NCBI GenBank assembly: GCA_049299915.1
Contig: JBAQYG010000005.1
Location: forward strand, 1-34,622
Reading direction: 5' to 3'
Origin: JAVHQB01 sp049299915
GTDB taxonomy: Bacteria; Patescibacteriota; Minisyncoccia; UBA6257; JAVHQB01
DNA length: 34,622 nucleotides
The notes under the pieces: model-generated
Told to the model about the DNA's origin: nothing
What the model saw: the letters and a program-made list of their open reading frames with translations, nothing else
Databases searched by the model: none
Shown here: piece after piece, positions 21,971 to 30,577 of the stretch
Numbering within the stretch: the stretch's first letter is position 1
How the letters are laid out: each line of letters begins with the position of its first letter
Position numbers and translations under genes: made by a program

Positions 21971-22494
21971 TGAGTTTACAGGAGATCAATATTGGTGCCG
22001 ATGCACCATCTATAGTTAATGTTGTCATAGAAATTCCTTGCGGTAGTCACGAGAAATACGAATATGACCCAATAACCGATTCTATGAAACTGGACAGGGT
22101 ATTGCCGACTTTTTTTTCTTATCCCACTGATTATGGCTTTATCCCAGAAACTATTTCTGGAGATGGAGATCATTTAGACGCACTTTTAATACAAAAATTA
22201 CCATCAATTACTGGTAGTACTGTTGAGATGAGGGTAATCGGGGTTCTCGAAATGGCAGATGAGAAGGGGCAAGATTATAAAATTGTTGGAGTACCGAATA
22301 ACGATGAACCAATGGGTAATATTTTAGAAATTACCGATTTAGACCCTATCCTTTTAAATAAAATAAGTCATTTTTTTGAAGATTACAAAAAATTGGAAGA
22401 TACTAAATTCTCTCAAGTGGGTCACTTTAAAAATAAAGACTTTGCTATCCAAGAGATAATCAGAAGCCACGAAACTTATTTAAAAAATCTCTAG
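21970..22494 (+). CDS. ppa: inorganic pyrophosphatase (family I)
   Basis: The 174-residue soluble enzyme hydrolyses pyrophosphate and so pulls biosynthetic reactions forward. Family I motifs are present: IEIPCGSHEKYEYD, YPTDYGFIPET and the metal-binding DGDHLDAL (D65, D67, D70), with MADEKGQDYKI further on. His replaces the usual Pro in DGDPLD. Its ATG overlaps the stop of the small membrane protein gene. A bidirectional terminator separates it from convergent rpoD. Confidence 0.95.
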   Translation: MSLQEINIGADAPSIVNVVIEIPCGSHEKYEYDPITDSMKLDRVLPTFFSYPTDYGFIPETISGDGDHLDALLIQKLPSITGSTVEMRVIGVLEMADEKGQDYKIVGVPNNDEPMGNILEITDLDPILLNKISHFFEDYKKLEDTKFSQVGHFKNKDFAIQEIIRSHETYLKNL

Positions 22495-22502
22495 AAACTT
22501 CT

Positions 22503-22534
22503 AAAAAACCAACCTCCTAAGAGATTGGTTTTTT
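22503..22534 (+). terminator. bidirectional terminator between ppa and rpoD
   Basis: AAAAAACCAA and TTGGTTTTTT with an inner CTC/GAG extension; A- and T-runs on both sides. Confidence 0.88.
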
Positions 22535-22537
22535 GGT

Positions 22538-23869
22538 TTAATAAGTTTTATATTCTTTGAGTTTATCCAAAAGTTCTGGATTGCCTCTTATTTTTTCAAT
22601 AGCCTTAGCTTCTATTTGCCTAATTCTCTCCCTAGTGACCCCTTTAGCCTCTCCTACTTCTTCTAGGGTATGCATAACACCGTCTTCAAGACCGAAACGC
22701 ATAGTAATAATTTCTTTTTCTCTCTCGGTTAGTGTTCCTAATGCTTTTTGAAGTTCTTCCTTTAAAAGAACATTAACTGTCTGATCTAATGGACTGAGAC
22801 TATTATTATCCTGTTGAGTATCACCGATGGTATTACTATCTTCATCGTGACCAAGGGGTTGATCCAAAGAAAGAGTCTCTTGGGAAATTTTGATAATGTT
22901 TCTAATTTTCTCTACTGTTTCATTCATCTCTACGGCAATTTCTTCTGGGGTTGGTTCGCGTTCTAATTGTTGCATCAATTCATGCCTTTTCTGATTGAAT
23001 TTAGTCATGGTTTCTACCATATGGACTGGAATTCTAATAGTTCTTGCCTGTTCGGCCAAAGCTCGAGTAATAGATTGCCTAATCCACCAGGTAGCATAGG
23101 TAGAAAATTTAAAACCCCTGTGCCAATCAAATTTATCTACAGCTCTAGAAAGACCGATATTCCCTTCCTGAATTAGATCTAGAAAACTTAATTGTTTGCT
23201 ACGATTTACATATTTTTTGGCAATACTAACTACTAGTCTTAGGTTAGCTTGAATCATTTTTTGACGAGCCTCCTCATCCCCCATCTGACATTTTTTAGCG
23301 ATTTCTCTTTCTTCAGGAGTGGTAAGTAAGGGAATCTTTCCAATTTCAGTTAAGTAAGACTGTACATTATCTGGCATTGTGCGTAAGCTCTCTGCACTAA
23401 TGAGTTTTTCTAACTCATCACGGCTAACTTCTTCTTCTTTGCTACTGTTTATAAAATCTTGGTTTTCAACAACTTCTATATTATTTTGGAAGAGCTTATC
23501 ATACAACTCCTCTAAAAGGCTGATATCTTTTTCAACATTGGGGAGGGCTTTCAAAATTTCAGATTGAGTAATAAAGCTTCTTTCACGGCCCTTAGAGATA
23601 AGGTCTTCTAAAATAAGAGCTTTCTCATCTTTTACTTGGCGACCACCTTTTTTGATAAGCTTTTTAACGCTTTTCTTGACGATAAGCTTTTTCTTCTTCA
23701 GGGACTTAACCTTTTTAGGTTTAATGAATTTCTTTTTCTTAGAAGAAACTTTTTTAATGGCTTTATGAACCTTAAATCTAGCCTTAGTAGGTTTCTTGGC
23801 TTTTATTTTGGCCTTAGTTTTTATCTTAACTTTTTTAATCTTCTTCTTTTTGAGTTTTGTATTGGACAT
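22538..23869 (-). CDS. rpoD: primary sigma factor RpoD/SigA with a Lys-rich N-terminal extension
   Basis: The 443-residue housekeeping sigma factor. Region 1.2 starts near DNVQSYLTEIGKIPLL. Region 2 has DLIQEGNIGLSRAVDKFD and FKFSTYATWWIRQSI, region 3 has EREPTPEEIAVEM, and region 4 has LTEREKEIITMRFGLEDG and GVTRERIRQIEAKA. A region 1.1-like part lies at about 82-135. In front of it, residues 1-75 are an unusual tract with about half lysine. It is last in the operon after dnaG, the classical macromolecular-synthesis order. Confidence 0.96.
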   Translation of the reverse strand: MSNTKLKKKKIKKVKIKTKAKIKAKKPTKARFKVHKAIKKVSSKKKKFIKPKKVKSLKKKKLIVKKSVKKLIKKGGRQVKDEKALILEDLISKGRERSFITQSEILKALPNVEKDISLLEELYDKLFQNNIEVVENQDFINSSKEEEVSRDELEKLISAESLRTMPDNVQSYLTEIGKIPLLTTPEEREIAKKCQMGDEEARQKMIQANLRLVVSIAKKYVNRSKQLSFLDLIQEGNIGLSRAVDKFDWHRGFKFSTYATWWIRQSITRALAEQARTIRIPVHMVETMTKFNQKRHELMQQLEREPTPEEIAVEMNETVEKIRNIIKISQETLSLDQPLGHDEDSNTIGDTQQDNNSLSPLDQTVNVLLKEELQKALGTLTEREKEIITMRFGLEDGVMHTLEEVGEAKGVTRERIRQIEAKAIEKIRGNPELLDKLKEYKTY

Positions 23870-23897
23870 AGCGTAGTAGTTATAACAATATTTTTAA

Positions 23898-25745
23898 TTA
23901 ATTCAAAGGCCAATACTCCTGGCTTTCCGCCATAAGCTCCTTAAGTTTCTCCATAAGTTCCCCTATCTTCTGAATTTGTGTAGTATCGTCTACATGAGTT
24001 TTTTCGATTTCTACTATTTGATTACTCAAACGGCTCATCTCATTTTTAAAATACAGTTGCTTTAGCTCGTTTAGAGAGGTTTCTATCTCCTTGGTTAGAT
24101 CACATTTGGTAATAGTTAAAATACTGCACTCATTTTCACCATAGAGTTCTAATTCGTCTAATTGGTTGATTAAATTACTATCTAGCTCTTTGGCCACTAA
24201 TTCTTGATGAGTAGTGCTCTTGAGACCTGGAACCAAGATCAACTGTTCTACAATTACTTGTTCACTAGCATCAAAAAACAAATGATACTTTTCTAAAATT
24301 TTAGATAAAACTTCTCCCTCGTAACTACTTTTAAGTAATAGGGCCAAACTTCTTTTAGAAAGAATTTCTCGTCTATCTATAAGAGTATTTTTATCGAGGG
24401 TATAAGTTTCTGATTCTTCATTGGGAGATTCACTTCTAAAAGTTTCTTCGGCTTTCACTTTAAGTAATTCATCTTCTAAAACTGCAAAATCAATTCCTGT
24501 ATAACCAGCTAATTGAGATAACCAATGTGAGCGGTCTATAAGATTGGGCAAATACTTAATTTTAGGTAAAAGATAAGAAACTACTGATTTTTTACCTTCT
24601 AAATTATTTATATCTCCCTTATTTTTGGAAAGATTAAAATAAAATTCCATTACTGGTATTGCACTACCGGGAAGACTAACTACTTCATCTTTGTGCTCAC
24701 GGCTATAATCAGCCATATCTTTGCCTTCTGGCAACTCTAAAATATTGACCTTGAACCCTTTTTGGAGGGCTAGGGCAATACTTCTTTCGTCAGCATTCTG
24801 GCCAGCTTCATCCATATCAAAACCTAAGATTAGATTTTCTGAGTATTTCTTTAAAATAGCTAATTGATAGGCAGTCAGAGCTGTACCAGAAGAGGCCACA
24901 ATATTATCCAAACCACTTTGCCAGCCCATTAGCATATCCATCTGTCCTTCTACTATAACTATCTGATCCTTTTTTCTTAAATTGTTTTTAGTGACATCTA
25001 GGCCATAAAGAACTTTACTCTTATCATAAACCAGCGTTTGGGGAGTATTAACATATTTCCCAACTGCTTTGGGATCTTTTACTGTTTTTAATATTCGTTT
25101 ATCAAAAATACGACCTGTGAAGCCTACTGTTCTTCCAAAAGCATCTTTTAGGGGAAACATTATTCTTCCCCTGAATCTATCATAAATCTTTCCATTACCT
25201 TCTTCGCCAGCTAGAAGGGCTAATCCTGTTCCTAAAATATTACCAGCCTTATAACCTTCACCGGCAAGATATTTGGCTAGTGATTGCCAATCATCAAGAG
25301 CAAATCCAATTTCAAATTGTTCTATGGTATTTAAAGACAATCCCCTTTCTAAAAGATAATTTAAAACTTCTTTGTCTTTGGATAAATTGTCTTTAAAAAA
25401 CTTAACAGCTTTGTCGTTTATCTCTAAAAGAGCATTTTGTTCGGATTCTAATTTTGCATTACGAGGTTTCAATTCTATCCCAGCTTTACCGGCTAAAATC
25501 TTGAGAGCTTCGGGAAATTCTAAATGCTCTATTTTCATAAGAAAACCAAAAATATCTCCACCAGCTCCACAGCCAAAACAATGGAAGATCTGCCTATTGG
25601 GAGACACTATAAAAGAAGGGGTCTTTTCGTTGTGAAAAGGACAAAGGCCCTTGTAGTTAGACCCAGCCTTGGTGAGTTTGACGTATTCGCCCACCACTTG
25701 GGTAATATCTAATCTACCCTTGATTTCTTCTAATTGGCTATCCAT
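23898..25745 (-). CDS. dnaG: DNA primase
   Basis: The 615-residue primase lays RNA primers at the replication fork. The N-terminal CHC2 zinc finger is intact (C35, H38, C56, C59), followed by the catalytic core, with the TOPRIM acidic motifs in IVEGQMDMLMGW and LGFDMDEAGQNADER. The C-terminal third (from about 430) is the DnaB-interacting part, poorly conserved. It starts 5 bases after the diguanylate-cyclase stop and precedes rpoD by 28 bases. Confidence 0.97.
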   Translation of the reverse strand: MDSQLEEIKGRLDITQVVGEYVKLTKAGSNYKGLCPFHNEKTPSFIVSPNRQIFHCFGCGAGGDIFGFLMKIEHLEFPEALKILAGKAGIELKPRNAKLESEQNALLEINDKAVKFFKDNLSKDKEVLNYLLERGLSLNTIEQFEIGFALDDWQSLAKYLAGEGYKAGNILGTGLALLAGEEGNGKIYDRFRGRIMFPLKDAFGRTVGFTGRIFDKRILKTVKDPKAVGKYVNTPQTLVYDKSKVLYGLDVTKNNLRKKDQIVIVEGQMDMLMGWQSGLDNIVASSGTALTAYQLAILKKYSENLILGFDMDEAGQNADERSIALALQKGFKVNILELPEGKDMADYSREHKDEVVSLPGSAIPVMEFYFNLSKNKGDINNLEGKKSVVSYLLPKIKYLPNLIDRSHWLSQLAGYTGIDFAVLEDELLKVKAEETFRSESPNEESETYTLDKNTLIDRREILSKRSLALLLKSSYEGEVLSKILEKYHLFFDASEQVIVEQLILVPGLKSTTHQELVAKELDSNLINQLDELELYGENECSILTITKCDLTKEIETSLNELKQLYFKNEMSRLSNQIVEIEKTHVDDTTQIQKIGELMEKLKELMAESQEYWPLN

Positions 25746-25750
25746 TTTTA

Positions 25751-26380
25751 TTATTTCGCTACCACTATAGCATTCTTTTTCTTTTTAGCTAATTTCAATC
25801 CCCGATTAGCTTTATTAAGAAGAGCTAGGACGGTTTTTTCTTTATCTAAGCTGGCTAAGCCTATAGAAAAAGTAACGGCTTCTCCATTCGTCCATTTATC
25901 AAGATACTTTTTATTTTTTTGAATAAGTTTAAGGGCAACTCTAGGAAAATTAGCTTTATGATATTTAGTTAATTTCAGAGCTATTGCCATGGTAGTAAAA
26001 GGTAATAAGAGGATGAATTCATCTCCTCCCCAACGCCCAAAGACATCTGTTTTTCTTACATAGTTACCAAAATAATAACTCACCAATTTTAGAACATTAT
26101 CTCCCATAGCATAGCTATAAGTGTCGTTATAATGTTTAAAATTATCTATGTCAAAAAGCATTAAACATAAATCCCTAGTTTTATCACTCTGGCGCCGATT
26201 ATATTCTCTTGCCTGTACAGCCATTTTGAATGGTATCTGACTGGCTTTCAAAAAACCACGACGGTTATAAGCACCGAGTAGAAAATCATGGTAAGCCAAT
26301 TTTTCTAAACGAGCTATTTCTTTTTCAAGTTTTACTATCTGGGGAGCATTGGCTTGTTTAAGAATTCTGGTAAAAGACAT
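25751..26380 (-). CDS. stand-alone GGDEF diguanylate cyclase
   Basis: A 209-residue cytosolic protein: a short N-terminal helix (about residues 12-30) and one GGDEF domain. The active-site loop is WGGDEF (G118-F122), the metal-binding Asp lies in FDIDNFK (D77), and the inhibitory site RxxD is present at the right distance (R109-D112). It should therefore make cyclic di-GMP and be product-inhibited. There is no sensor domain. It is encoded 5 bases before dnaG, an unexpected place. Confidence 0.9.
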   Translation of the reverse strand: MSFTRILKQANAPQIVKLEKEIARLEKLAYHDFLLGAYNRRGFLKASQIPFKMAVQAREYNRRQSDKTRDLCLMLFDIDNFKHYNDTYSYAMGDNVLKLVSYYFGNYVRKTDVFGRWGGDEFILLLPFTTMAIALKLTKYHKANFPRVALKLIQKNKKYLDKWTNGEAVTFSIGLASLDKEKTVLALLNKANRGLKLAKKKKNAIVVAK

Positions 26381-26445
26381 TATAAAATTATTAATCTTTA
26401 CAGTTTCTATCTTCTAAGGGCTATGATGTTTAATTCTAACCCTTT

Positions 26446-27624
26446 TTATTCTTGTGGCTCCTTGGTTTCTTTGAGTTGTAGCTTATTAGCTAAATTAAGT
26501 TTCTTCAAAATACTAGAATTAAAAGTACTAAGTAATTTACCTTTCTCTTTTTTTCTTTCAAGAGCCAAATCAATTAATTCTTTAAGTAATTCTTTAAATT
26601 CAACTCCACTGGCTTTCCAGAGATGATGATAGAGAGTACCAGGTAAGGGATTGATTTCATTGGCATAAATTTTACGATTTTGCCTGTCATACAAATAATC
26701 TATACGAGCTGTGCCCCAACAACCCAATAATTTATAAATCTTTAAACTTAATTCTTTAATTATGGCCGCATCCCCCTGATCTATTTCAGCGGGAATAACT
26801 AATTTGTTTTTAGCCTCACCAAGCTGAGTCCCCCCTTCATTTAAATATTTTTCTTCGTAATTGAAGAAGTCTGCGTCAAAACGTGATTCTTGTATAAGAG
26901 ATGCCTTAGGATTATTTCCTCCTAAAACAGCACAGGTTAAATCAGCCAAGTTTTTAATTCCTTCTTCCACCACTATCTTGTCATCATAATGAAAGGCTAC
27001 ATTAATAGCTTCTCTTAATTCATTTTCATCACTCACCCTAGTAATGCCTATGGAAGATCCTAGTCTTGCTGGTTTAACAAATATGGGCCAAGTTAATTTT
27101 TCCTGAGCATCTTTCATTAATCCTTGTTCATTTTTATTCCAATCATCGGCGGTAAAAGATATGAAAGGAGCTGTTTCAATATTGTTACCAACATAGAATT
27201 GCTTAGTTAAGGCTTTATCCATGGCTATAGCCGAAGAGGCTACATCACAGCCTACATAGGGCATATCTAATAATTCAAATAACCCTTGGAAAGTGCCATC
27301 TTCCCCATTCTGGCCATGGAAAGCAGGAAAAGCTAAATCTATAGTTATTTTCTTGCCAAAAAGACTTTTTCTTTTAAAAACCATTTTTCTTTTCGATTCA
27401 GCTAAATCTAAGACATAATCGTTGAAACGACTTAGATCTTTTTCTGTTTGAAAGATTTTGAGATCGCCTAATTGAGGACCAATATACCATTGGCCGTTTT
27501 TACCGATATACACCGGCATCACATCATAGCCAGCACTTTTTAACCCAGCGATAATAAATTGAGCTGTAATGATACTCACATCATGCTCTGGACTGCGACT
27601 GCCGAAGAATACTCCTATAGTCAT
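26446..27624 (-). CDS. ddl: D-alanine--D-alanine ligase
   Basis: The 392-residue ATP-grasp enzyme joins two D-Ala for peptidoglycan precursors. Motifs: GSRSPEHDVSI at the start, FHGQNGEDGTFQGLFELL, the ATP-binding KPARLGSSIGI and the metal-binding NEINPLPGT. The C-terminus has about 30 extra Lys-rich residues beyond the usual end. It lies 16 bases after the MurF-like gene, which uses its product. Confidence 0.95.
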   Translation of the reverse strand: MTIGVFFGSRSPEHDVSIITAQFIIAGLKSAGYDVMPVYIGKNGQWYIGPQLGDLKIFQTEKDLSRFNDYVLDLAESKRKMVFKRKSLFGKKITIDLAFPAFHGQNGEDGTFQGLFELLDMPYVGCDVASSAIAMDKALTKQFYVGNNIETAPFISFTADDWNKNEQGLMKDAQEKLTWPIFVKPARLGSSIGITRVSDENELREAINVAFHYDDKIVVEEGIKNLADLTCAVLGGNNPKASLIQESRFDADFFNYEEKYLNEGGTQLGEAKNKLVIPAEIDQGDAAIIKELSLKIYKLLGCWGTARIDYLYDRQNRKIYANEINPLPGTLYHHLWKASGVEFKELLKELIDLALERKKEKGKLLSTFNSSILKKLNLANKLQLKETKEPQE

Positions 27625-27640
27625 AAAATTTTATTAATAG

Positions 27641-29095
27641 TTATTGGTAATTATCTGTCCAATCATTCTGAAAGATTATAACATCTCCGGGCTTTAAAAT
27701 ATTTTTAATATCACTATGAGCTGAATCAGCGGTAGGATATATGGACAAATTAGATTCATCAAAGCCGTTTTGAAGTAATCCATCTCTTATGTATTCGGAC
27801 ACACTATTTTGAATGAGAATAACTTTATCGGCTGCTTTGGCTAAATTTTCTCCTAGCTCATGATGAATTTTTTCTGTAGCCTTGCCCATTTCTACAAGTC
27901 CAGGAGTCAAATAAATTTTACGTCTATCTTGGAAACGAGCTAAAACTTTAACTGCTTCACGAGCACCATGAGGATTACCATTATAGCTATCATCTATTAT
28001 TAAAACATTATTAACAGTCAAAATAGGATCTAGCCTATGGGACACCGGTTTCAATCTATTCAAACCCCTTTGAATCTCTTGAGAAGTTAAACCTAATTTA
28101 AGAGCTATCTCTATGACACCCATAAGGGTACCAAGAATGTAGTCACCAATAAGAGAGGTTTTAAAATGACCAATCATTTTATCTTCCAAATCTACTAAAT
28201 CAAATTCTATTCCCTTAGCATCTGGTAGATAATTTTTATTTTGTATTGTATAGGGAGTCTTAGTGAATTTTTCTCCTGAATAGAAGTTTACAGTTCTTCC
28301 TCCTACAAATTTTTTGTAATTATCTAATATATATTCATTATCTGCATTGAGATAAACTACTGAATTGGACTTAGAAAAAGTGACTATTTCAAACTTTCCC
28401 CTGATAGTGTTTTTGATAGATTTGAATCTTTCCAAGTGGCTTTCGTTTATGCCAGTGAGAACCGCTATATCTGGCTGGGTTATCTGGCAAAGGCTCCTAA
28501 TATCTCCTACTTTATAAGCCCCCATTTCGGCTATAAGAACCTCTAAATTAGGCTCTAAACCGTCTAAAATAGCCCTAGAAAGGCCTATAGGAGTATTCTT
28601 GTTCTCTGGGGTGGCTAAGACTTTATACCTCTCTTCTAGGACTGTTTTGAGAGCCTCTTTAAAAGTGGTTTTCCCGTAGCTTCCCGTTATTCCTATAATC
28701 TTCAAATTAGGTGCCTCAGTTAGCTTCTTTTTAGCTTTACCTATGATTCTAGATTTTATTAGATAATCAAAAGGACCGAAGCAAAGAACGGCTAAAGAAA
28801 AAAGGATAGGAAAAACTACTAAAAGTATTCTTGAGAGAACTAAGGGTGCAAGTATCTTGAGCCAAATGTTTTCTAGGGGAATTACTTTGATGGCAATAAT
28901 GCATAAACCACCTATAAAGATGATATAGAAAAGGGAGGCTATTATTGTGACTATCTTTAATTTACGAGTCCAAATAATTGCCTGTCTCTTAACTGTTAAT
29001 TGTTTTTCATAGGCTGCTTTCAAAAAACGACCCAAATCATAATTCTCTAATTGGAGAAAATAAACTGATAACAAAAAATAATGATACCAAGACAT
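27641..29095 (-). CDS. MurF-like Mur ligase with an N-terminal membrane domain
   Basis: This 484-residue Mur ligase would add D-Ala-D-Ala to the UDP-MurNAc-tripeptide. The ATP loop is GITGSYGKTT (residues 135-144); ENKNTPIGLSRAIL, LIAEMGAYKVGDI, TGINESHLERF and IDDSYNGNPHGAREA follow, as in MurF. The usual N-terminal UDP-binding domain is replaced by about 110 residues with two to three hydrophobic helices (about 46-70 and 78-106). The enzyme is thus membrane-bound, a layout I know from Patescibacteria. It begins 1 base after the alpha/beta hydrolase stop and is followed by ddl. Confidence 0.88.
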   Translation of the reverse strand: MSWYHYFLLSVYFLQLENYDLGRFLKAAYEKQLTVKRQAIIWTRKLKIVTIIASLFYIIFIGGLCIIAIKVIPLENIWLKILAPLVLSRILLVVFPILFSLAVLCFGPFDYLIKSRIIGKAKKKLTEAPNLKIIGITGSYGKTTFKEALKTVLEERYKVLATPENKNTPIGLSRAILDGLEPNLEVLIAEMGAYKVGDIRSLCQITQPDIAVLTGINESHLERFKSIKNTIRGKFEIVTFSKSNSVVYLNADNEYILDNYKKFVGGRTVNFYSGEKFTKTPYTIQNKNYLPDAKGIEFDLVDLEDKMIGHFKTSLIGDYILGTLMGVIEIALKLGLTSQEIQRGLNRLKPVSHRLDPILTVNNVLIIDDSYNGNPHGAREAVKVLARFQDRRKIYLTPGLVEMGKATEKIHHELGENLAKAADKVILIQNSVSEYIRDGLLQNGFDESNLSIYPTADSAHSDIKNILKPGDVIIFQNDWTDNYQ

Positions 29096-29096
29096 T

Positions 29097-29852
29097 TTAA
29101 GCTAAAAATTTTAAAAGACTTTTTTCAAATTCTTGGGGTTTATCCAAAAAACTGAAATGCCCCCCAGAAACTATCTCTAATTGTGAATTATTAATAAGAG
29201 CATTCATTCTCTTGGCATAATCAATGGGAGTAGTTGCATCTTTATCTCCCCAGAAAATTAAGGTAGGCTGAGAAATTCGTTCCATGTCAGGGGTTAAATC
29301 TTCTTTTACGATTTTTATATAAGAACCAGTAAGTTTGGGAGTAGCTAAATAATCACCTGCACCCATAAGACTGTAAATTTTAGGCTTTAAGGATTTTAAT
29401 CCAGGAATTTTAAAAAGTGGTCTTAAAATTTTAGCGATAGTTCCTTTTAATTTCTTTTTAAAGCTTGTGTCTATAAAACCGGCACTATCTACTAAAACTA
29501 TTTTAGAAATTAATTCTGGCTCTTGGGCAGCTAATTTAATTGAAATTCGTCCCCCAAAGGAATGTCCTACTAAAACTACCTTTGATAAATTGAATTTTAA
29601 AATGAACTTTTTAACTATTTCGGCATACTCACTTACGCCATAAGATTCTTCTGGATACTGTGAGCCACCAAATCCTGGTAGATCTAGGGCATAAGTAGCA
29701 TAGCCATTCTGAACCAAAGCAGTCATGGCTTTTCCCCAAAGAGAACTTTCACTTCTCCAACCATGCAAAAAAAGAACGGATTTCTGGCTTTGTCCGTTCA
29801 ATGAGTAATAGCTCAAAAGTAAATTGTCTATAACAGTATTAACTTTCTGCAT
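29097..29852 (-). CDS. alpha/beta hydrolase
   Basis: A 251-residue cytosolic alpha/beta hydrolase. LFLHGWRS (H30, G31) forms the oxyanion region, GHSFGG carries the nucleophile Ser98, and the acid and base are in WGDKDAT (D203 or D205) and GGHFSF (H232). The cap segment is at about 125-190. It resembles small esterases and meta-cleavage-product hydrolases; the substrate is unknown. It is first in the operon with murF-like and ddl genes. Confidence 0.9.
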   Translation of the reverse strand: MQKVNTVIDNLLLSYYSLNGQSQKSVLFLHGWRSESSLWGKAMTALVQNGYATYALDLPGFGGSQYPEESYGVSEYAEIVKKFILKFNLSKVVLVGHSFGGRISIKLAAQEPELISKIVLVDSAGFIDTSFKKKLKGTIAKILRPLFKIPGLKSLKPKIYSLMGAGDYLATPKLTGSYIKIVKEDLTPDMERISQPTLIFWGDKDATTPIDYAKRMNALINNSQLEIVSGGHFSFLDKPQEFEKSLLKFLA

Positions 29853-29870
29853 ATCCCTTTAAATGGGACT

Positions 29871-29879
29871 ATTATAGCA
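29871..29879 (-). promoter_or_regulatory. extended -10 promoter of the hydrolase-mur-ddl operon
   Basis: The minus strand reads TGCTATAAT, 18 bases before the ATG at 29852. A small TCCC/GGGA hairpin could form in the short leader. Confidence 0.7.
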
Positions 29880-29894
29880 CAAAAGAAAGATTTT

Positions 29895-30248
29895 TTAACT
29901 CTTTTTGGCTCTTAAATTCTTAATACCTTTAAGAATAAGGATTATAGCCAAAGATATCCCCAAACTAACAGCAATATTGATAATTATAGCTATGGGCCAT
30001 ATAAATGGGCTAGCCATATCTCCGGCAAAAGCAATGTGCCAACCCTTGGAAAGTAGGCTAAAAATAGGTTCCGTATTTATAAGCTCGGCTTCAACACGTA
30101 TATCGGTAGTTTTCCAAAGGCTCAAAAAAGGAAATGGCCAACCGTAATGCCTTTCGGCCGAATACATGCAACAAATATTGTTATAGGAATGTAGCGAAGT
30201 GACTCCAAATGTTAATAGCCACAAACAGAAGAAGTAAACTTTTTTCAT
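29895..30248 (-). CDS. membrane protein of unknown function
   Basis: A 117-residue protein with an N-terminal signal or TM (residues 4-20), a polar outer part with a Cys pair (NICCMY) and aromatic residues (YGWPFPFLSLW), and a C-terminal TM (about 82-107) ending in positive charges (GIKNLRAKKS). No family recognised. It follows mscL by 7 bases and ends the operon. Confidence 0.75.
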   Translation of the reverse strand: MKKVYFFCLWLLTFGVTSLHSYNNICCMYSAERHYGWPFPFLSLWKTTDIRVEAELINTEPIFSLLSKGWHIAFAGDMASPFIWPIAIIINIAVSLGISLAIILILKGIKNLRAKKS

Positions 30249-30255
30249 AAAGAAT

Positions 30256-30558
30256 TTATTCCTTCTTCTTGTCTAATTTATCTAAATGAAGAAGTTTAAC
30301 CCCAAAGTAAACTACAAGAGCAATAACAATAAAATCAATAGCAACACTAATAAGATCTCCGTACATAATCTTGGCTGAACCGATAGAGAAAAAGGCTTCC
30401 TTGAGCCCGCCAACTTTTCCTAAAGCTAATCCTAAAAGAGGATTAACAATATCTGTCACAAGAGCAGACACTACTTTGGATACGGCTCCACCTAAAATGA
30501 AACCAACGGCTAAACCCATTACCCCCTGTTCTCTTATGAAATCAATAAAACCTTTCAT
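30256..30558 (-). CDS. mscL: large-conductance mechanosensitive channel
   Basis: The 100-residue channel opens when membrane tension rises and releases solutes in osmotic downshock. The first helix has the family pattern FIREQGVMGLAVGFILGGAV, with the pore Gly/Ala spacing; the second helix is at about 66-88 and the Lys-rich end forms the cytoplasmic bundle. The periplasmic loop is short, and at 100 residues the protein is smaller than the E. coli form. Confidence 0.95.
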   Translation of the reverse strand: MKGFIDFIREQGVMGLAVGFILGGAVSKVVSALVTDIVNPLLGLALGKVGGLKEAFFSIGSAKIMYGDLISVAIDFIVIALVVYFGVKLLHLDKLDKKKE

Positions 30559-30577
30559 ATATTATAAAATTAAATTA

